Notes: a model not told the origin generated them from the sequence alone. Positions 1 to 9,093 are shown, counted from the stretch's first letter. The stretch is DNA of 15,333 nucleotides from CALEUX01 sp037439945 (GCA_037439945.1 JBBIVA010000092.1:1-15333), one strand, 5' to 3'. Made by a program: numbers and translations.

Positions 1-115
1 TATACCATTTTATTTAGCGGTCTCCATATCCCATATCGATTAAACACACTACTTAAGTTCCCCTTAAGGGTAAATAATATTACATAAGTGTTTAAAAAAG
101 TAATTGGATTTAAAA

Positions 116-1207
116 TCAGGGGCAAAATATTGGGTCAATAATTTTAACTTCGTTCTCCCAATTCAATTCAGATGAAGCCATTGGTAAAGTGTGCGACCAC
201 CGTTCACGTAAATATGGATCTTCACAGGCTTTAATAACGGCTTCTGCAATTTTCTCAGGATCAAGGGTATTAAGAAGCAACCCTGTTTCATATTTTGATA
301 CAATTTCTGATATATCAGGAAAATTGGTTGCTATTACAGGTATTCCGGCCATTGGATAATCAAAAATCCTGTTTGGTAATGAATGATAGTAGTTTAACCC
401 TATGTTCTCGAGCAAACACAAACCTACACTAGCTTTTTTTATAAATTTATGCAATTCTTCGAAGGGTACCTTACCAACGAAAACAACCCTGTTACTCAAT
501 CCTTCATTATTTGCTAGGGCTTTTAGGTCGCTGGTTATATCACCATCACCAACTATTACCAAGGAATAACCGGGAAGATATTTAAGGGAAAGTATAGAAT
601 TTTCCAATCCTCTCCCAACATTAAGGGCCCCCTGATAATAAATTACCCGGCCATCTGAATTTTTATTTAAAGGTTTTACATTACGTAATGGCAGGTTTCT
701 TAATAGTTTAAACTCCAGATTATATTTTTCTTTATATATATTTATTAATCCAGGGGATACTGTTATTCCGGCATAAATTCCCTTAATAAAAATTCTTTCC
801 AGAATTATCCATATCTTCTTGATTTCAGGTCTATGCTGTAATTCAGGCACTTCAGGTAAATATTCATGACTATCCATTACAACCGGGACCCTTTTTAAGA
901 TACCGGCCAACCTGCAAGCCGGTAAGGTGTCAAGGTCAACTGAAATATACCATTTTGCCTTATGCAACAACAAATAAATAAATATTCTAATATTTAAATT
1001 TAGGTAAAATAACCAGGATTTATTAAACCATAATTTAAACCTGATACATTTACCCGCCCTGTTTGGAGGAATTTCACCTCCGGGCCAATAGCGTCCGAGC
1101 AATAAAACTTCAAAGCCCTTTTGTTGGAGGTATAAAGCAAGTTTGGCCACCCTGTTATCGCCAACAAAGTTATTGGCTGCAGATATTATTATACGGTCCT
1201 TACCCAT
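116..1207 (-). CDS. GT-B fold glycosyltransferase, family 4-like
   Basis: Probable retaining glycosyltransferase that moves a sugar from an activated donor onto a growing cell-surface glycan, acting at the cytoplasmic face of the inner membrane. The 363 residues match the usual length of the GT4/Glycos_transf_1 group. The N-terminal half starts with a Rossmann-like strand and a GDNRV segment (16-20), and DSHEYLPE (112-119) is typical of the acceptor domain. The C-terminal donor-binding half shows GALNVGRGLE (193-202), VIVGDGD (217-223), LPNRIFDYPMAGIPVI (277-292) and DISEIV (298-303), the place where GT4 enzymes carry the nucleotide-sugar-binding acidic residues. No transmembrane segment is clear; residues 66-82 are merely hydrophobic. 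The ATG at 1207 fits the N-terminal strand. It lies 78 bp downstream of gyrB on the same strand, behind a hairpin, so co-transcription is doubtful. Donor and acceptor sugars cannot be read from the sequence. Confidence 0.85.
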   Translation of the reverse strand: MGKDRIIISAANNFVGDNRVAKLALYLQQKGFEVLLLGRYWPGGEIPPNRAGKCIRFKLWFNKSWLFYLNLNIRIFIYLLLHKAKWYISVDLDTLPACRLAGILKRVPVVMDSHEYLPEVPELQHRPEIKKIWIILERIFIKGIYAGITVSPGLINIYKEKYNLEFKLLRNLPLRNVKPLNKNSDGRVIYYQGALNVGRGLENSILSLKYLPGYSLVIVGDGDITSDLKALANNEGLSNRVVFVGKVPFEELHKFIKKASVGLCLLENIGLNYYHSLPNRIFDYPMAGIPVIATNFPDISEIVSKYETGLLLNTLDPEKIAEAVIKACEDPYLRERWSHTLPMASSELNWENEVKIIDPIFCP

Positions 1208-1220
1208 TGTTAAATGTTAA

Positions 1221-1257
1221 AAAAGTGAGAGAGAAATAAATTATCTCGCCCACTTTT
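1221..1257 (-). terminator. Hairpin between gyrB and the glycosyltransferase gene
   Basis: The 7-bp arms AAAAGTG (1221-1227) and CACTTTT (1251-1257) pair perfectly, and GAGA (1229-1232) can pair with TCTC (1244-1247) inside them. Read on the minus strand, the stem starts 28 nt after the gyrB stop and ends in a T-rich tract (TTTTTT), as expected of an intrinsic terminator. The tail largely overlaps the stem, so strength is uncertain. Confidence 0.5.
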
Positions 1258-1285
1258 AATATTATTTAACTATTCAATTTAAAAT

Positions 1286-3256
1286 TTAAACATCAATATT
1301 GGCATATGTAGCATTCTGCTCAATAAATTCACGTCGTGGCGGAACATCGTCGCCCATAAGCATACTAAAAATACGGTCGGCCTCGGTGGCGCTTTCAATA
1401 GTCACCTGCCTAAGGGTTCTGGTTTCAGGGTTCATTGTAGTTGACCAAAGTTGCTCAGCGTTCATTTCTCCAAGACCCTTGTACCTTTGAATATGTATTG
1501 AATCCTCTTTCCCGCCTCCGTAAGTATTAACAAATTCACGTCGTTGTGCTTCGTTCCAGCAATATTGTTCAACCTTCCCTTTTTTGCATAAATATAAGGG
1601 AGGTGTAGCAATATAAAGATGCCCCCTTGTAATTAATTCTTTCATATACCTGAAAAAGAATGTCATAATAAGGGTTGTAATGTGGCTTCCATCCACATCG
1701 GCATCGGTCATTATAACTACTTTATAGTACCTTAATTTGTCGAGGTTTAATTCTTTACTGTCATCATTGGTTCCTATAGAGACCCCAAGTGCAGTAAAAA
1801 TATTTTTTATTTCGTCGTTATCGAAAACTTTATGCTGTAACGATTTTTCAACATTTAAAATTTTACCTCTTAAAGGCAGAATAGCCTGAAACTGTCTGTT
1901 TCGACCCTGTTTAGCTGTACCGCCTGCCGAATCGCCCTCAACTAAAAACACCTCACATGAACCGGGATCTTTTTCAGAGCAATCGGCCAGTTTGCCCGGA
2001 AGCCCCCCTCCCGACAATACACTTTTACGCTGAACCAGTTCACGTGCTTTGCGTGCGGCATGGCGTGCAGTGGCAGCTAAAATAACTTTATTAACTATCT
2101 CTTTAGCATCCTTTGGGTTTTCCTCAAGATAATTAGTTAACATCAGGCTAACTGCCTGATCAACCGAAAGGCTTACCTCACCGTTTCCAAGCTTTGTTTT
2201 GGTTTGTCCTTCAAACTGGGGCTCTGCAACTTTTACAGATATAACAGCTGTAAGCCCTTCGCGAAAATCATCACCGTTAATATCAAACTTTAGTTTTGAA
2301 AGCATTCCGGATTTTTCAGCCCAGCTTTTTAAAGTACGTGTTAAGCCCCTGCGAAATCCTGTTAAATGTGTTCCTCCTTCAATAGTATTAATATTATTAA
2401 CGTATGAATAAACATTTTCAGTAAATGAAGTATTATAAAGAATTGCTATTTCAACCGGAGCGTCGTTTTTATCAGTATCAATATAAATAATATTATCAAT
2501 CAGGGGTTCACGGTTAACATCAATAAACCTTACAAACTCTTTTAAGCCATCATTCGAAAGAAAAACCTCCTTTTTAGGCTCACCATTTTCATTAGTATCC
2601 CTGCGATCTATAAGAACCATCTCTATAGTTCTGTTAAGAAATGCAAGCTCTCTAAGCCTATCTGCTAAAATGGAATATTTGTACTCTGTAGTATTAAAAA
2701 TGGTATCATCAGGTTTAAAGGTTACCCTGGTCCCTGTTATATTTGTTGTCCCAATACTTTTAACGGGTTCAAGTGGTTTTCCCCTGTGATATTCCTGGGA
2801 ATAAATTTTACCGTCGCGATGAACCTCAACCACCAGTTTAGTTGATAAGGCATTAACGCAGGAAACTCCAACTCCGTGCAACCCTCCTGATACCTTGTAA
2901 GAATCCTTATCAAACTTACCCCCGGCATGTAACACGGTCATTACCACTTCCAGTGCCGAACGACCCTCTTTTTCATGAATATCAACAGGAATACCCCTAC
3001 CGTTATCTAATACTGAAATTGAGTCATCATCATTTATAATAACCTCTATATGGGTACAATAACCAGCAAGGGCCTCATCAATTGAATTATCAACTACCTC
3101 GTAAACCAGATGGTGTAAGCCTTTCACGCCAATATCGCCAATGTACATTGCAGGACGCTTTCTCACGGCCTCCAAACCTTCAAGCACCTGGATACTGCTG
3201 GCTGAATAATCTCCGTTAGTTGTTTTTGGAATTGGTAAATCTAAATTATCGCTCAT
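1286..3256 (-). CDS. gyrB: DNA gyrase subunit B
   Basis: ATPase subunit of DNA gyrase, which with GyrA introduces negative supercoils and is needed for replication and transcription. At 656 residues it has normal Bacteroidota length. The GHKL ATPase domain carries the N-box EVVDNSIDEALAGY (about 53-66), DNGRGIP and the ATP lid GGLHGVGVSCVNALS. The TOPRIM domain has EGDSAGG with its metal-binding glutamate near residue 439, the PLRGKILNVEK segment, and DADVDGSH near 516-523. The C-terminal signature QRYKGLGEMN lies near 590-600. These features favour GyrB; ParE is the main alternative because the two are paralogs, and the PLRGKILNVEK form fits GyrB. The start at 3256 gives the usual short N-terminal tail before YSASSIQVLEGLEAVRKRP. 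A hairpin follows the stop, and a strong -7 box lies 56 bp upstream of the start. Confidence 0.97.
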   Translation of the reverse strand: MSDNLDLPIPKTTNGDYSASSIQVLEGLEAVRKRPAMYIGDIGVKGLHHLVYEVVDNSIDEALAGYCTHIEVIINDDDSISVLDNGRGIPVDIHEKEGRSALEVVMTVLHAGGKFDKDSYKVSGGLHGVGVSCVNALSTKLVVEVHRDGKIYSQEYHRGKPLEPVKSIGTTNITGTRVTFKPDDTIFNTTEYKYSILADRLRELAFLNRTIEMVLIDRRDTNENGEPKKEVFLSNDGLKEFVRFIDVNREPLIDNIIYIDTDKNDAPVEIAILYNTSFTENVYSYVNNINTIEGGTHLTGFRRGLTRTLKSWAEKSGMLSKLKFDINGDDFREGLTAVISVKVAEPQFEGQTKTKLGNGEVSLSVDQAVSLMLTNYLEENPKDAKEIVNKVILAATARHAARKARELVQRKSVLSGGGLPGKLADCSEKDPGSCEVFLVEGDSAGGTAKQGRNRQFQAILPLRGKILNVEKSLQHKVFDNDEIKNIFTALGVSIGTNDDSKELNLDKLRYYKVVIMTDADVDGSHITTLIMTFFFRYMKELITRGHLYIATPPLYLCKKGKVEQYCWNEAQRREFVNTYGGGKEDSIHIQRYKGLGEMNAEQLWSTTMNPETRTLRQVTIESATEADRIFSMLMGDDVPPRREFIEQNATYANIDV

Positions 3257-3311
3257 TTTTTCTTATATTTTAACCTCAATTGGGGTAATTTCATAATTTT
3301 ATATGAACCCA

Positions 3312-3319
3312 CAAATATA
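3312..3319 (-). promoter_or_regulatory. Candidate Bacteroidota -7 promoter box for gyrB
   Basis: The minus strand reads TATATTTG, an exact match to the TAnnTTTG -7 consensus used by the Bacteroidota primary sigma factor. It would give a leader of about 50 nt before gyrB. No clear TTTG -33 box is found 19-21 bp further upstream, so only half of the promoter is supported. Confidence 0.45.
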
Positions 3320-3543
3320 GCAATTATAACCTTTAAACAGGCTTAATTCACCCTTTTTTATTAACAATCCCTTATTTGTATTTACCTGATATACTGATAG
3401 TTTCATTTTTTGTTTATACTAAATTTTCAACCGTTATTAACTTAAACAATTATTAAGGATTTAATAGTTGAAATGTATAATACAAACAACTGGATTATGA
3501 AAAACCCAATCATTACCTTTGAACAGTTTTCAAACAAAATTTC

Positions 3544-3551
3544 TAATTTTG
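3544..3551 (+). promoter_or_regulatory. Weak candidate promoter for the UpxY-like gene
   Basis: TAATTTTG matches TAnnTTTG, and a TTTG at 3518-3521 could be the -33 box, though the 22-bp spacer is longer than the usual 19-21. Transcription would then start about 10 nt before the coding start. Otherwise the divergent region 3257-3565 shows no gene or repeat. Confidence 0.3.
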
Positions 3552-3565
3552 CCACCAAATAAAAA

Positions 3566-4078
3566 ATGAATTTACCGTTGAAAAGTAATGATGAAATACA
3601 TTGGTATGCCTTATATACCAAGTCACGGGCTGAAAAAAAGGTTTTAGAGCAACTTCAAATTATTGGTATAAATGCTTATTTGCCATTAAAAAGGGAATTA
3701 CGACAATGGAGCGACAGGAAAAAATGGATTGAAACACCAATAATTAGTTCATATATTTTCGTTAACATTCCCGATTCGGACTATAGAAAAGTATTTAATG
3801 CAAAAGGTGTTGTTTCATATGTTACACATAAAGGGAAAGCCGTTCCAATTCCGGATAATGAAATAGATGCAATGCGCAAGGCAGTTGAAAATAAAATGGC
3901 ATTCAGCGTTGAAACAAGTTCAATTCAAAGAGGCCAAACAGTTACTGTAACATCCGGCCCACTGAAAGGTATTTCCGGAGAAGTAACAGAGGTACAGGGA
4001 CAAAAGAAACTTTATTTACGAATAAGTCATATAGGTTATACTCTTGTGGTAAATCTTGAGCAGGATAGTGTGATTTAG
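3566..4078 (+). CDS. UpxY/RfaH-like transcription antiterminator (NusG paralog)
   Basis: Specialised NusG paralog expected to bind RNA polymerase and suppress termination in a long envelope-glycan operon, as UpxY proteins do in Bacteroides capsule loci. The 170-residue product has an NGN domain at about 11-105 (HWYALYTKSRAEKK at 12-25, then YLPLKRELRQW and SSYIFVNIP) and a KOW domain at about 121-152 (RGQTVTVTSGPLKGISGEV). It lacks the acidic N-terminal extension and longer linker of housekeeping NusG. The context is odd: UpxY genes normally lead the operon they control, but the next genes are convergent, with only 28 bp between stop codons, and the nearest polysaccharide genes on this strand begin 8.7 kb downstream. 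A short inverted repeat, TAGCT/AGCTA (4076-4095), overlaps the stop codon; it is too weak to call a terminator. Its target operon may have been lost or moved, or it may act in trans. Confidence 0.85.
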   Translation: MNLPLKSNDEIHWYALYTKSRAEKKVLEQLQIIGINAYLPLKRELRQWSDRKKWIETPIISSYIFVNIPDSDYRKVFNAKGVVSYVTHKGKAVPIPDNEIDAMRKAVENKMAFSVETSSIQRGQTVTVTSGPLKGISGEVTEVQGQKKLYLRISHIGYTLVVNLEQDSVI

Positions 4079-4106
4079 CTGGTAGGTATTAGCTATTACT
4101 AAAACT

Positions 4107-5870
4107 TTAAAAACTATATCCAACTCCTGCCCTGAAATTTACACTCTGCATTGGATATCCCTGGTACCTGTAATACTTTGATGCAAACATATTTTGAACG
4201 TTTCCGAAAAAGCTCCAGCGGGCATTCAATGTATAATTGGCTCCAAGGTTAAAATCGAAGACCGGATCAAGTTTCTTAATTTCATTAGGTATTGAGGCAA
4301 ACCTTTCACCGAGTAAATTTATTGCCCCGGTAATTGTCAGGTCCCTGGAAAACCTGTAAGCACCCCGTAATCCTATTTCCATATTGGGTTTATGCCAGGC
4401 ATATTGCAAAGAATCAAGGTCCCAGCTATAATACGCACCACGTAAAATTATATCAAGTTCAGGAATAAATCTCATTTTAAACTCACCCGAAACGCCCAAA
4501 AGTCGGCCATCATCGTAATCAACATCAAACAAATTTGTGTATTGTTGGTCAGAATCATCAAATGGTGTAAAAGTACGGTTAACAAAAAAATGTTCATCCT
4601 GGAAAATGCTGTAATCCACCCTTGCCGAAAATGATGTGGCCTTACTGAAATTCCCCTTAATACCGGCAAAGAACCTGGCGGCATGATAAGCTGTTTTAAC
4701 ATTTAAATCGGGTGAAATAAACGGATTTTCTGCCATAATGCCCCTGTAAGTAGATGGTTTTACATCTCCGGTTATACCCCCTTCAAGAGTTATGACCCCT
4801 TCTGCAACCACAACATTTGCTGAAATATTTGGAGATACATAAAAATCATTACCTAAATCATCTGTCTCTCCGGCAAAACGAAGCCCCATATTCAGCTTCA
4901 GACTTTTATAAGCTTTAAATAGTGAAGGATTAACCATAATAAGCGTTTGCTGACGGTTAACAAAAGTAAACATCTCTGGACGACTATTATTATTACCAAT
5001 TTTAGTACCTGCAGTTTCAATACTAATATCAACATTAACATTTAAATCACCTACCGGAACAAAAATATCCCCGCTAAGCCCTACCAGGTTTTCTTTTACC
5101 CCTGTAAGGCTTCCAAATGTTGAATATTTAAACCCAAAATCATATTGAAACTCCTTATTACCTGTTACCTGGTTCATAAAACCCAAATCAATATCGAAGG
5201 TAGTCTGTCTTTGTTTTTCTTCAGGAATTAATTCGCTCCCTTTAACGCTTTCGAAATAACTAATAACCGGATTTGGAGTGGGGTCATAATAATCAAAATC
5301 AGGATCAATAGTGTGCATTCCATAATAATTATATGTGTAATTATTAAAATCCATATCCACTGATAATGTTTTCTTTTTAAAAAAATGACGAAAATATAAA
5401 CCACCCATTGTTTCATGGTAAGGCGCTTTAACTTCCTTCTTGTTTTCAAGTTCAAGATCACCCCACGATGATTCATGACCTGCTTTTAAAGCCAGTGCAT
5501 AATCTTTATTTTGCACAAGATTATATAGTAATTGCCCCCCCATAACATCATAATTGCCTAAATAACCTGATATAAAGGATGGGTATAATTCCTGCCGGGG
5601 TTCCTTTGCAAGCTTTGCCGGGACTAAGGGAACCATTTCTGGGGCCGTAATTATTGCTTTTCCCTTTAAATGATACCTGAATAGCGGATTGGCCTTAAGT
5701 GTATCAGACTGTGATGGCATTTCATTTATTTTAAATGCATCGGATATGGTAGGGTTATATTCCCTTACCACCTTAACATCCTGATTAATGGTTTCCTGTG
5801 CTTCAATTCTGAAGACCATAATAAACAATAAAACCGTGAATGGTATATATTTTACTTTTAAATGCTGCAT
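4107..5870 (-). CDS. Outer-membrane beta-barrel protein, TonB-receptor-like
   Basis: Predicted outer-membrane protein of 587 residues. Residues 1-24 form a signal peptide (basic start, hydrophobic PFTVLLFIMVF core, likely cleavage after RIEA). The mature start carries VVREYNPTISDAFKI (34-48), which looks like a conserved recognition segment rather than a plug domain; a full TonB plug is absent. From about residue 100 the chain alternates polar and aromatic or hydrophobic residues in many short strands, and it ends in RAGVGYSF with a terminal phenylalanine, the usual Bam-recognised barrel ending. It follows the large TPR gene on the same strand after 56 bp, so the two probably form one transcript. 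Databases might label such proteins TonB-dependent receptor, but without plug and clear TonB box that would be a loose label. No substrate is evident. Confidence 0.7.
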   Translation of the reverse strand: MQHLKVKYIPFTVLLFIMVFRIEAQETINQDVKVVREYNPTISDAFKINEMPSQSDTLKANPLFRYHLKGKAIITAPEMVPLVPAKLAKEPRQELYPSFISGYLGNYDVMGGQLLYNLVQNKDYALALKAGHESSWGDLELENKKEVKAPYHETMGGLYFRHFFKKKTLSVDMDFNNYTYNYYGMHTIDPDFDYYDPTPNPVISYFESVKGSELIPEEKQRQTTFDIDLGFMNQVTGNKEFQYDFGFKYSTFGSLTGVKENLVGLSGDIFVPVGDLNVNVDISIETAGTKIGNNNSRPEMFTFVNRQQTLIMVNPSLFKAYKSLKLNMGLRFAGETDDLGNDFYVSPNISANVVVAEGVITLEGGITGDVKPSTYRGIMAENPFISPDLNVKTAYHAARFFAGIKGNFSKATSFSARVDYSIFQDEHFFVNRTFTPFDDSDQQYTNLFDVDYDDGRLLGVSGEFKMRFIPELDIILRGAYYSWDLDSLQYAWHKPNMEIGLRGAYRFSRDLTITGAINLLGERFASIPNEIKKLDPVFDFNLGANYTLNARWSFFGNVQNMFASKYYRYQGYPMQSVNFRAGVGYSF

Positions 5871-5926
5871 AATTATTTTGATTTGTAGCCTTTACTAAAT
5901 CTGTTTTTTATCTCTTAAAATCATAA

Positions 5927-8900
5927 TCAGGTATTTTGACGGTACTGTTCAAGTTTACGCTTTGCTTCCTCATGAATTCCATCACCGCTCTCCTCATAAT
6001 TTTCAAGTAACCCTTCTATATATTGTCTTGCCTGAAAATATTCACCTCTTGCGGCGTATATTTCAGCAAGTAAAATAAAGCTTTTAGCTAACCAATATTG
6101 ATGAGGAGTACCTTTGTCAACAAAGTCAAAAATCATTTTTTCTGCTTCTTCCCTTTTTCCCTGCTGGAATAGTAAATCGGCAACTCTGAATTTTGCCTCC
6201 GAGCCCTCTTTACTACTTGTATTTTGCGATAAAACCCTGAAATCGGATAAAGCTTCACTCTTTTGGTTAAGCACTAAATGTGCCGAAGCCTTTTGGTACC
6301 TTGCCTCACGAACTATTTCAGGCGACATCCGGGAATTACCCAATACCCGCTGAGCTATTTCAATGGTCGAATTTAAATTTTTCAGTTTTACTAAAACACG
6401 CAACTGTCCAATCAGAGCTTCCTGTCTGTTTTCTTCAAGTTCTGCTTCCCCTTCAAGGCGCCTGAAATATTCAAGTGCACTATTGAAATTTTCTTTACGG
6501 TAATGAATTTCACCTGCTCGTTTTATTGCATCTTCCGAGAAAAGGCTTTTTCCTCTGCCGGTTACAAACTCAAATGAAGTAAGGGCACCATTAAAATCAC
6601 CATTACGATATAAACAGTCACCCCGGTAGAAATGAGCATTTAATATAAACCTGCCCTGTGGATTATTCCTGATATAATTATCCAGTTGTGGTACTGCCTG
6701 ACTGCAATTTCCGGCCATATAAACACGTTCTGCTGAAACGTATGATAATGAATCACGCTGACGGTCATCAACCCTGGCAAATCCGCCAACCTGATTTGTA
6801 TACCGAATATATCCATCAGCATCATTTCGGTCGATGTATATATTGCGCAAACCAAGTAAAGCATCCTCAGCCTCGGGGGTGGCAGGATATTCGTTTACAA
6901 CCCTTTTATAGAAAACCATTGATTCATCAAGGTTACCAATATTATAATAAACCAGTCCAAGCTGAAGCATTGCTTTTTTTGCCAGGCTGCTTTGTGGAAA
7001 TTTTTCTTTTACTGTTTTAAAATTTCTAATCGCGTCGTTTCTATTATCAAGTGAAGCGTGAGCCCTCCCCATTTCATAGTACGAATCATCAACATATGAT
7101 GATTTTGGATATTTGGAAATCAATGATTCAAGCTGCCTGATTTTTTCCCTATGATTGCCGGAAATACCCAATGAAAATGCCTTTTGGTACAAAGCATAAT
7201 CAGCCGATCCGCCCGGAACCTGGGCGCCCCTGTCGTAAAATCTTACTGCATTGTTAAAATCGCGTGCCATAAAATGAGAGTCACCAATTCTGTTCAGGGC
7301 ATCCCCTACTCTTTGGTTTTCTTTACCCTGCATCAATTGAACATATTTATTAAACCAAACAGATGCCTGGCTGTAATTTCCCTGACTAAAAAAGGCATAG
7401 CCTATATTATAATGGGCCATCGAAAACTCATCGAGCCTGTGTGATCCGGCTGATTGAATAAATGATATATAATCTGAAAGTGATTTTTCATAATTACCCA
7501 TCCTGTAATATGCTTCACCTCTCCAGTATAATGATTTAATCTTTATATTTCTATCATAATCACCGTATTTAAGGCTATAATCGAACATTGTAATGGACTC
7601 GCTAAACTGAAGGTTAGTAAACAATTCCTGTCCACGATGATAGGCAACCCGTTGCATGGCTTTAAATACTTCAGGGCTTTTATGCTTGATCCTTTCCATT
7701 GCTTCCAGTGCCTGCCGGTAGTTTTTGGTTGTTAACAATGCCTGCCCAAGATATTCATATGCTTCATCAACATGGGCACTCTGGGGGTACTCCTCAATAA
7801 ACTGCAAAAATGAATTGATAATTTCGTTAAAGGGTGAAAACGATAATTCATAATTGAGTTTTATATAATTAAACATTGCATCCTCGCGAATGGCAGAATC
7901 ATATTTATAACGAGTTGCTGCTTCAAAAGCCACACGGGCACGCCGTTTATCGTTCAGTTTCAGGTAACAATCGCCCAAATGATAATACGCATTCTGCGAC
8001 ATCACATCGTTGCCGGTGGTAACTTGTGCCAGATTGTTGGCAGCCTCATGGTAATTACCTGTAAAATAAAGCGATAATCCCAAATGGTAAAAATCTTCGC
8101 GACGGGGCGGCTTGGATTCTTTAACGGTTATGGATAAAAGCGGAACGGCTTTGGCATAATCGCCCTTGGCAAAATGCGAATCGCCCATCACGCGGGCCAT
8201 ATCTACTCTCATAACACCTGTAGCCCCTTCCATTAATGGGGTTCCATATTCAATGGCTTTATCATAATTACCCTGCATATAATATATTTGAGCAATATAA
8301 TAGGGTACAACATTTTCAAATCCGGGTTCACGCAACAGACGCTCAAAAGTGCGTAAGGCAGCATTATGATTACCTTTTTCGTATTGAATATGTGCGTAAT
8401 AGTAATTTGCCGAGGCCCACCATTGCGAAGGGGTTTCTCTGGCCTCTTCGAGATGTTTTGATGCTTTTTCGTAATTGCCTTCCATAAAATGGGCATAACC
8501 GGCTTTAAAGGCATAACGCAATCGCGTATCCCTGTCGAGGTCGTTGGCGTTTACCTTATCGTACCAACGTATGGCGTTACGAAACTTCTCCTGATCTTGT
8601 GCCAGCTCTCCCAAACGAAGCCGGGCATACGACAAACGGTTGCTTTCGGGATAAACTTCCAGAAAATTTTCGAGTAAATAAACGGCATCGCTGTTGTCGA
8701 GGTGAGATGCAGATAGCGCCTCATAATAAGCGGCTTCCGATTTAAGTGTGCCGGTTCTGGCACCATCGCTGCGATGACATTCGCCAAACAATTTTCGCGC
8801 CTGACCGTAACGGCCGGCATTAAAGTGCGACATGGCTTCTTCAAAAATTTGTTCGGGCTGCTGCCGGTCGAGAGATTTCTGGCCCATTATAGAAGCCGTT

Positions 8901-8944
8901 GCCCATAAAACAAAAAACGCAAAGAGCACTAACCGTTTTGTCAT
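5927..8944 (-). CDS. Secreted giant tetratricopeptide-repeat protein
   Basis: A 1005-residue exported protein made almost wholly of TPR units. Residues 1-21 are a signal peptide (MTKR, hydrophobic core, cleavage near IMG-QKS); there is no lipobox cysteine, so it should be soluble in the periplasm or attached through a partner. From about residue 30 to the end, helical pairs recur with TPR consensus positions, for example AMSHFNAGRYGQARKLF, GNYEKASKHLEEA, GNYDKAIEYG and GNLDESMVFYKRVVNEYP, at least twenty units in all. Such superhelices bind other proteins or peptides. It is the first gene of a probable operon with the barrel protein, which suggests a scaffold or assembly partner for that barrel; this is inference. 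A -7 promoter box lies about 46 bp upstream. The 5' third of the gene appears richer in G+C than the rest. Confidence 0.85.
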   Translation of the reverse strand: MTKRLVLFAFFVLWATASIMGQKSLDRQQPEQIFEEAMSHFNAGRYGQARKLFGECHRSDGARTGTLKSEAAYYEALSASHLDNSDAVYLLENFLEVYPESNRLSYARLRLGELAQDQEKFRNAIRWYDKVNANDLDRDTRLRYAFKAGYAHFMEGNYEKASKHLEEARETPSQWWASANYYYAHIQYEKGNHNAALRTFERLLREPGFENVVPYYIAQIYYMQGNYDKAIEYGTPLMEGATGVMRVDMARVMGDSHFAKGDYAKAVPLLSITVKESKPPRREDFYHLGLSLYFTGNYHEAANNLAQVTTGNDVMSQNAYYHLGDCYLKLNDKRRARVAFEAATRYKYDSAIREDAMFNYIKLNYELSFSPFNEIINSFLQFIEEYPQSAHVDEAYEYLGQALLTTKNYRQALEAMERIKHKSPEVFKAMQRVAYHRGQELFTNLQFSESITMFDYSLKYGDYDRNIKIKSLYWRGEAYYRMGNYEKSLSDYISFIQSAGSHRLDEFSMAHYNIGYAFFSQGNYSQASVWFNKYVQLMQGKENQRVGDALNRIGDSHFMARDFNNAVRFYDRGAQVPGGSADYALYQKAFSLGISGNHREKIRQLESLISKYPKSSYVDDSYYEMGRAHASLDNRNDAIRNFKTVKEKFPQSSLAKKAMLQLGLVYYNIGNLDESMVFYKRVVNEYPATPEAEDALLGLRNIYIDRNDADGYIRYTNQVGGFARVDDRQRDSLSYVSAERVYMAGNCSQAVPQLDNYIRNNPQGRFILNAHFYRGDCLYRNGDFNGALTSFEFVTGRGKSLFSEDAIKRAGEIHYRKENFNSALEYFRRLEGEAELEENRQEALIGQLRVLVKLKNLNSTIEIAQRVLGNSRMSPEIVREARYQKASAHLVLNQKSEALSDFRVLSQNTSSKEGSEAKFRVADLLFQQGKREEAEKMIFDFVDKGTPHQYWLAKSFILLAEIYAARGEYFQARQYIEGLLENYEESGDGIHEEAKRKLEQYRQNT

Positions 8945-8989
8945 ATTTGTTCTGTTTTTTGTAACAGTAAAATTTCTGCACTAATAACG

Positions 8990-8997
8990 CAAAAATA
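8990..8997 (-). promoter_or_regulatory. Candidate -7 promoter box for the TPR/barrel operon
   Basis: The minus strand reads TATTTTTG, matching TAnnTTTG. The T-rich stretch about 19 bp upstream offers only a poor TTTG-like -33 box. The predicted leader is about 40 nt and contains a small CTGTT/AACAG hairpin next to the start codon. Confidence 0.4.
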
Positions 8998-9048
8998 ATT
9001 CCATTTGATGTAATAAAATTACTTTTTTTGAAAAAAAAGGGAGTTTTA

Positions 9049-9093
9049 GGGCGAAGGGCATAGGGCGGAGGGTATAGAGCATGGGGCGAAGGG
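9049..9093 (+). repeat. G-rich heptamer tract with G-quadruplex pattern
   Basis: GGG triplets begin at 9049, 9056, 9063 and 9070, then again at 9084 and 9091, all in one 7-bp register, with a mutated GAG at the missing position 9077. The first four form a canonical G3N4 quadruplex pattern with loops CGAA, CATA and CGGA. The tract lies about 105 bp upstream of the TPR gene start, with the G-rich strand opposite to the coding strand. Confidence 0.75.

Noticed and set aside
61..70. Perfect palindrome CCCTTAAGGG downstream of the glycosyltransferase gene
   Set aside because: With no loop and no adjoining T-run it is not a terminator, and a 10-bp palindrome alone is weak evidence. Positions 1-115 show no other feature.
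1299..8844. Other open frames antisense or out of frame to gyrB, the barrel gene and the TPR gene
   Set aside because: They are shadows of the long genes, without domains, promoters or plausible starts.
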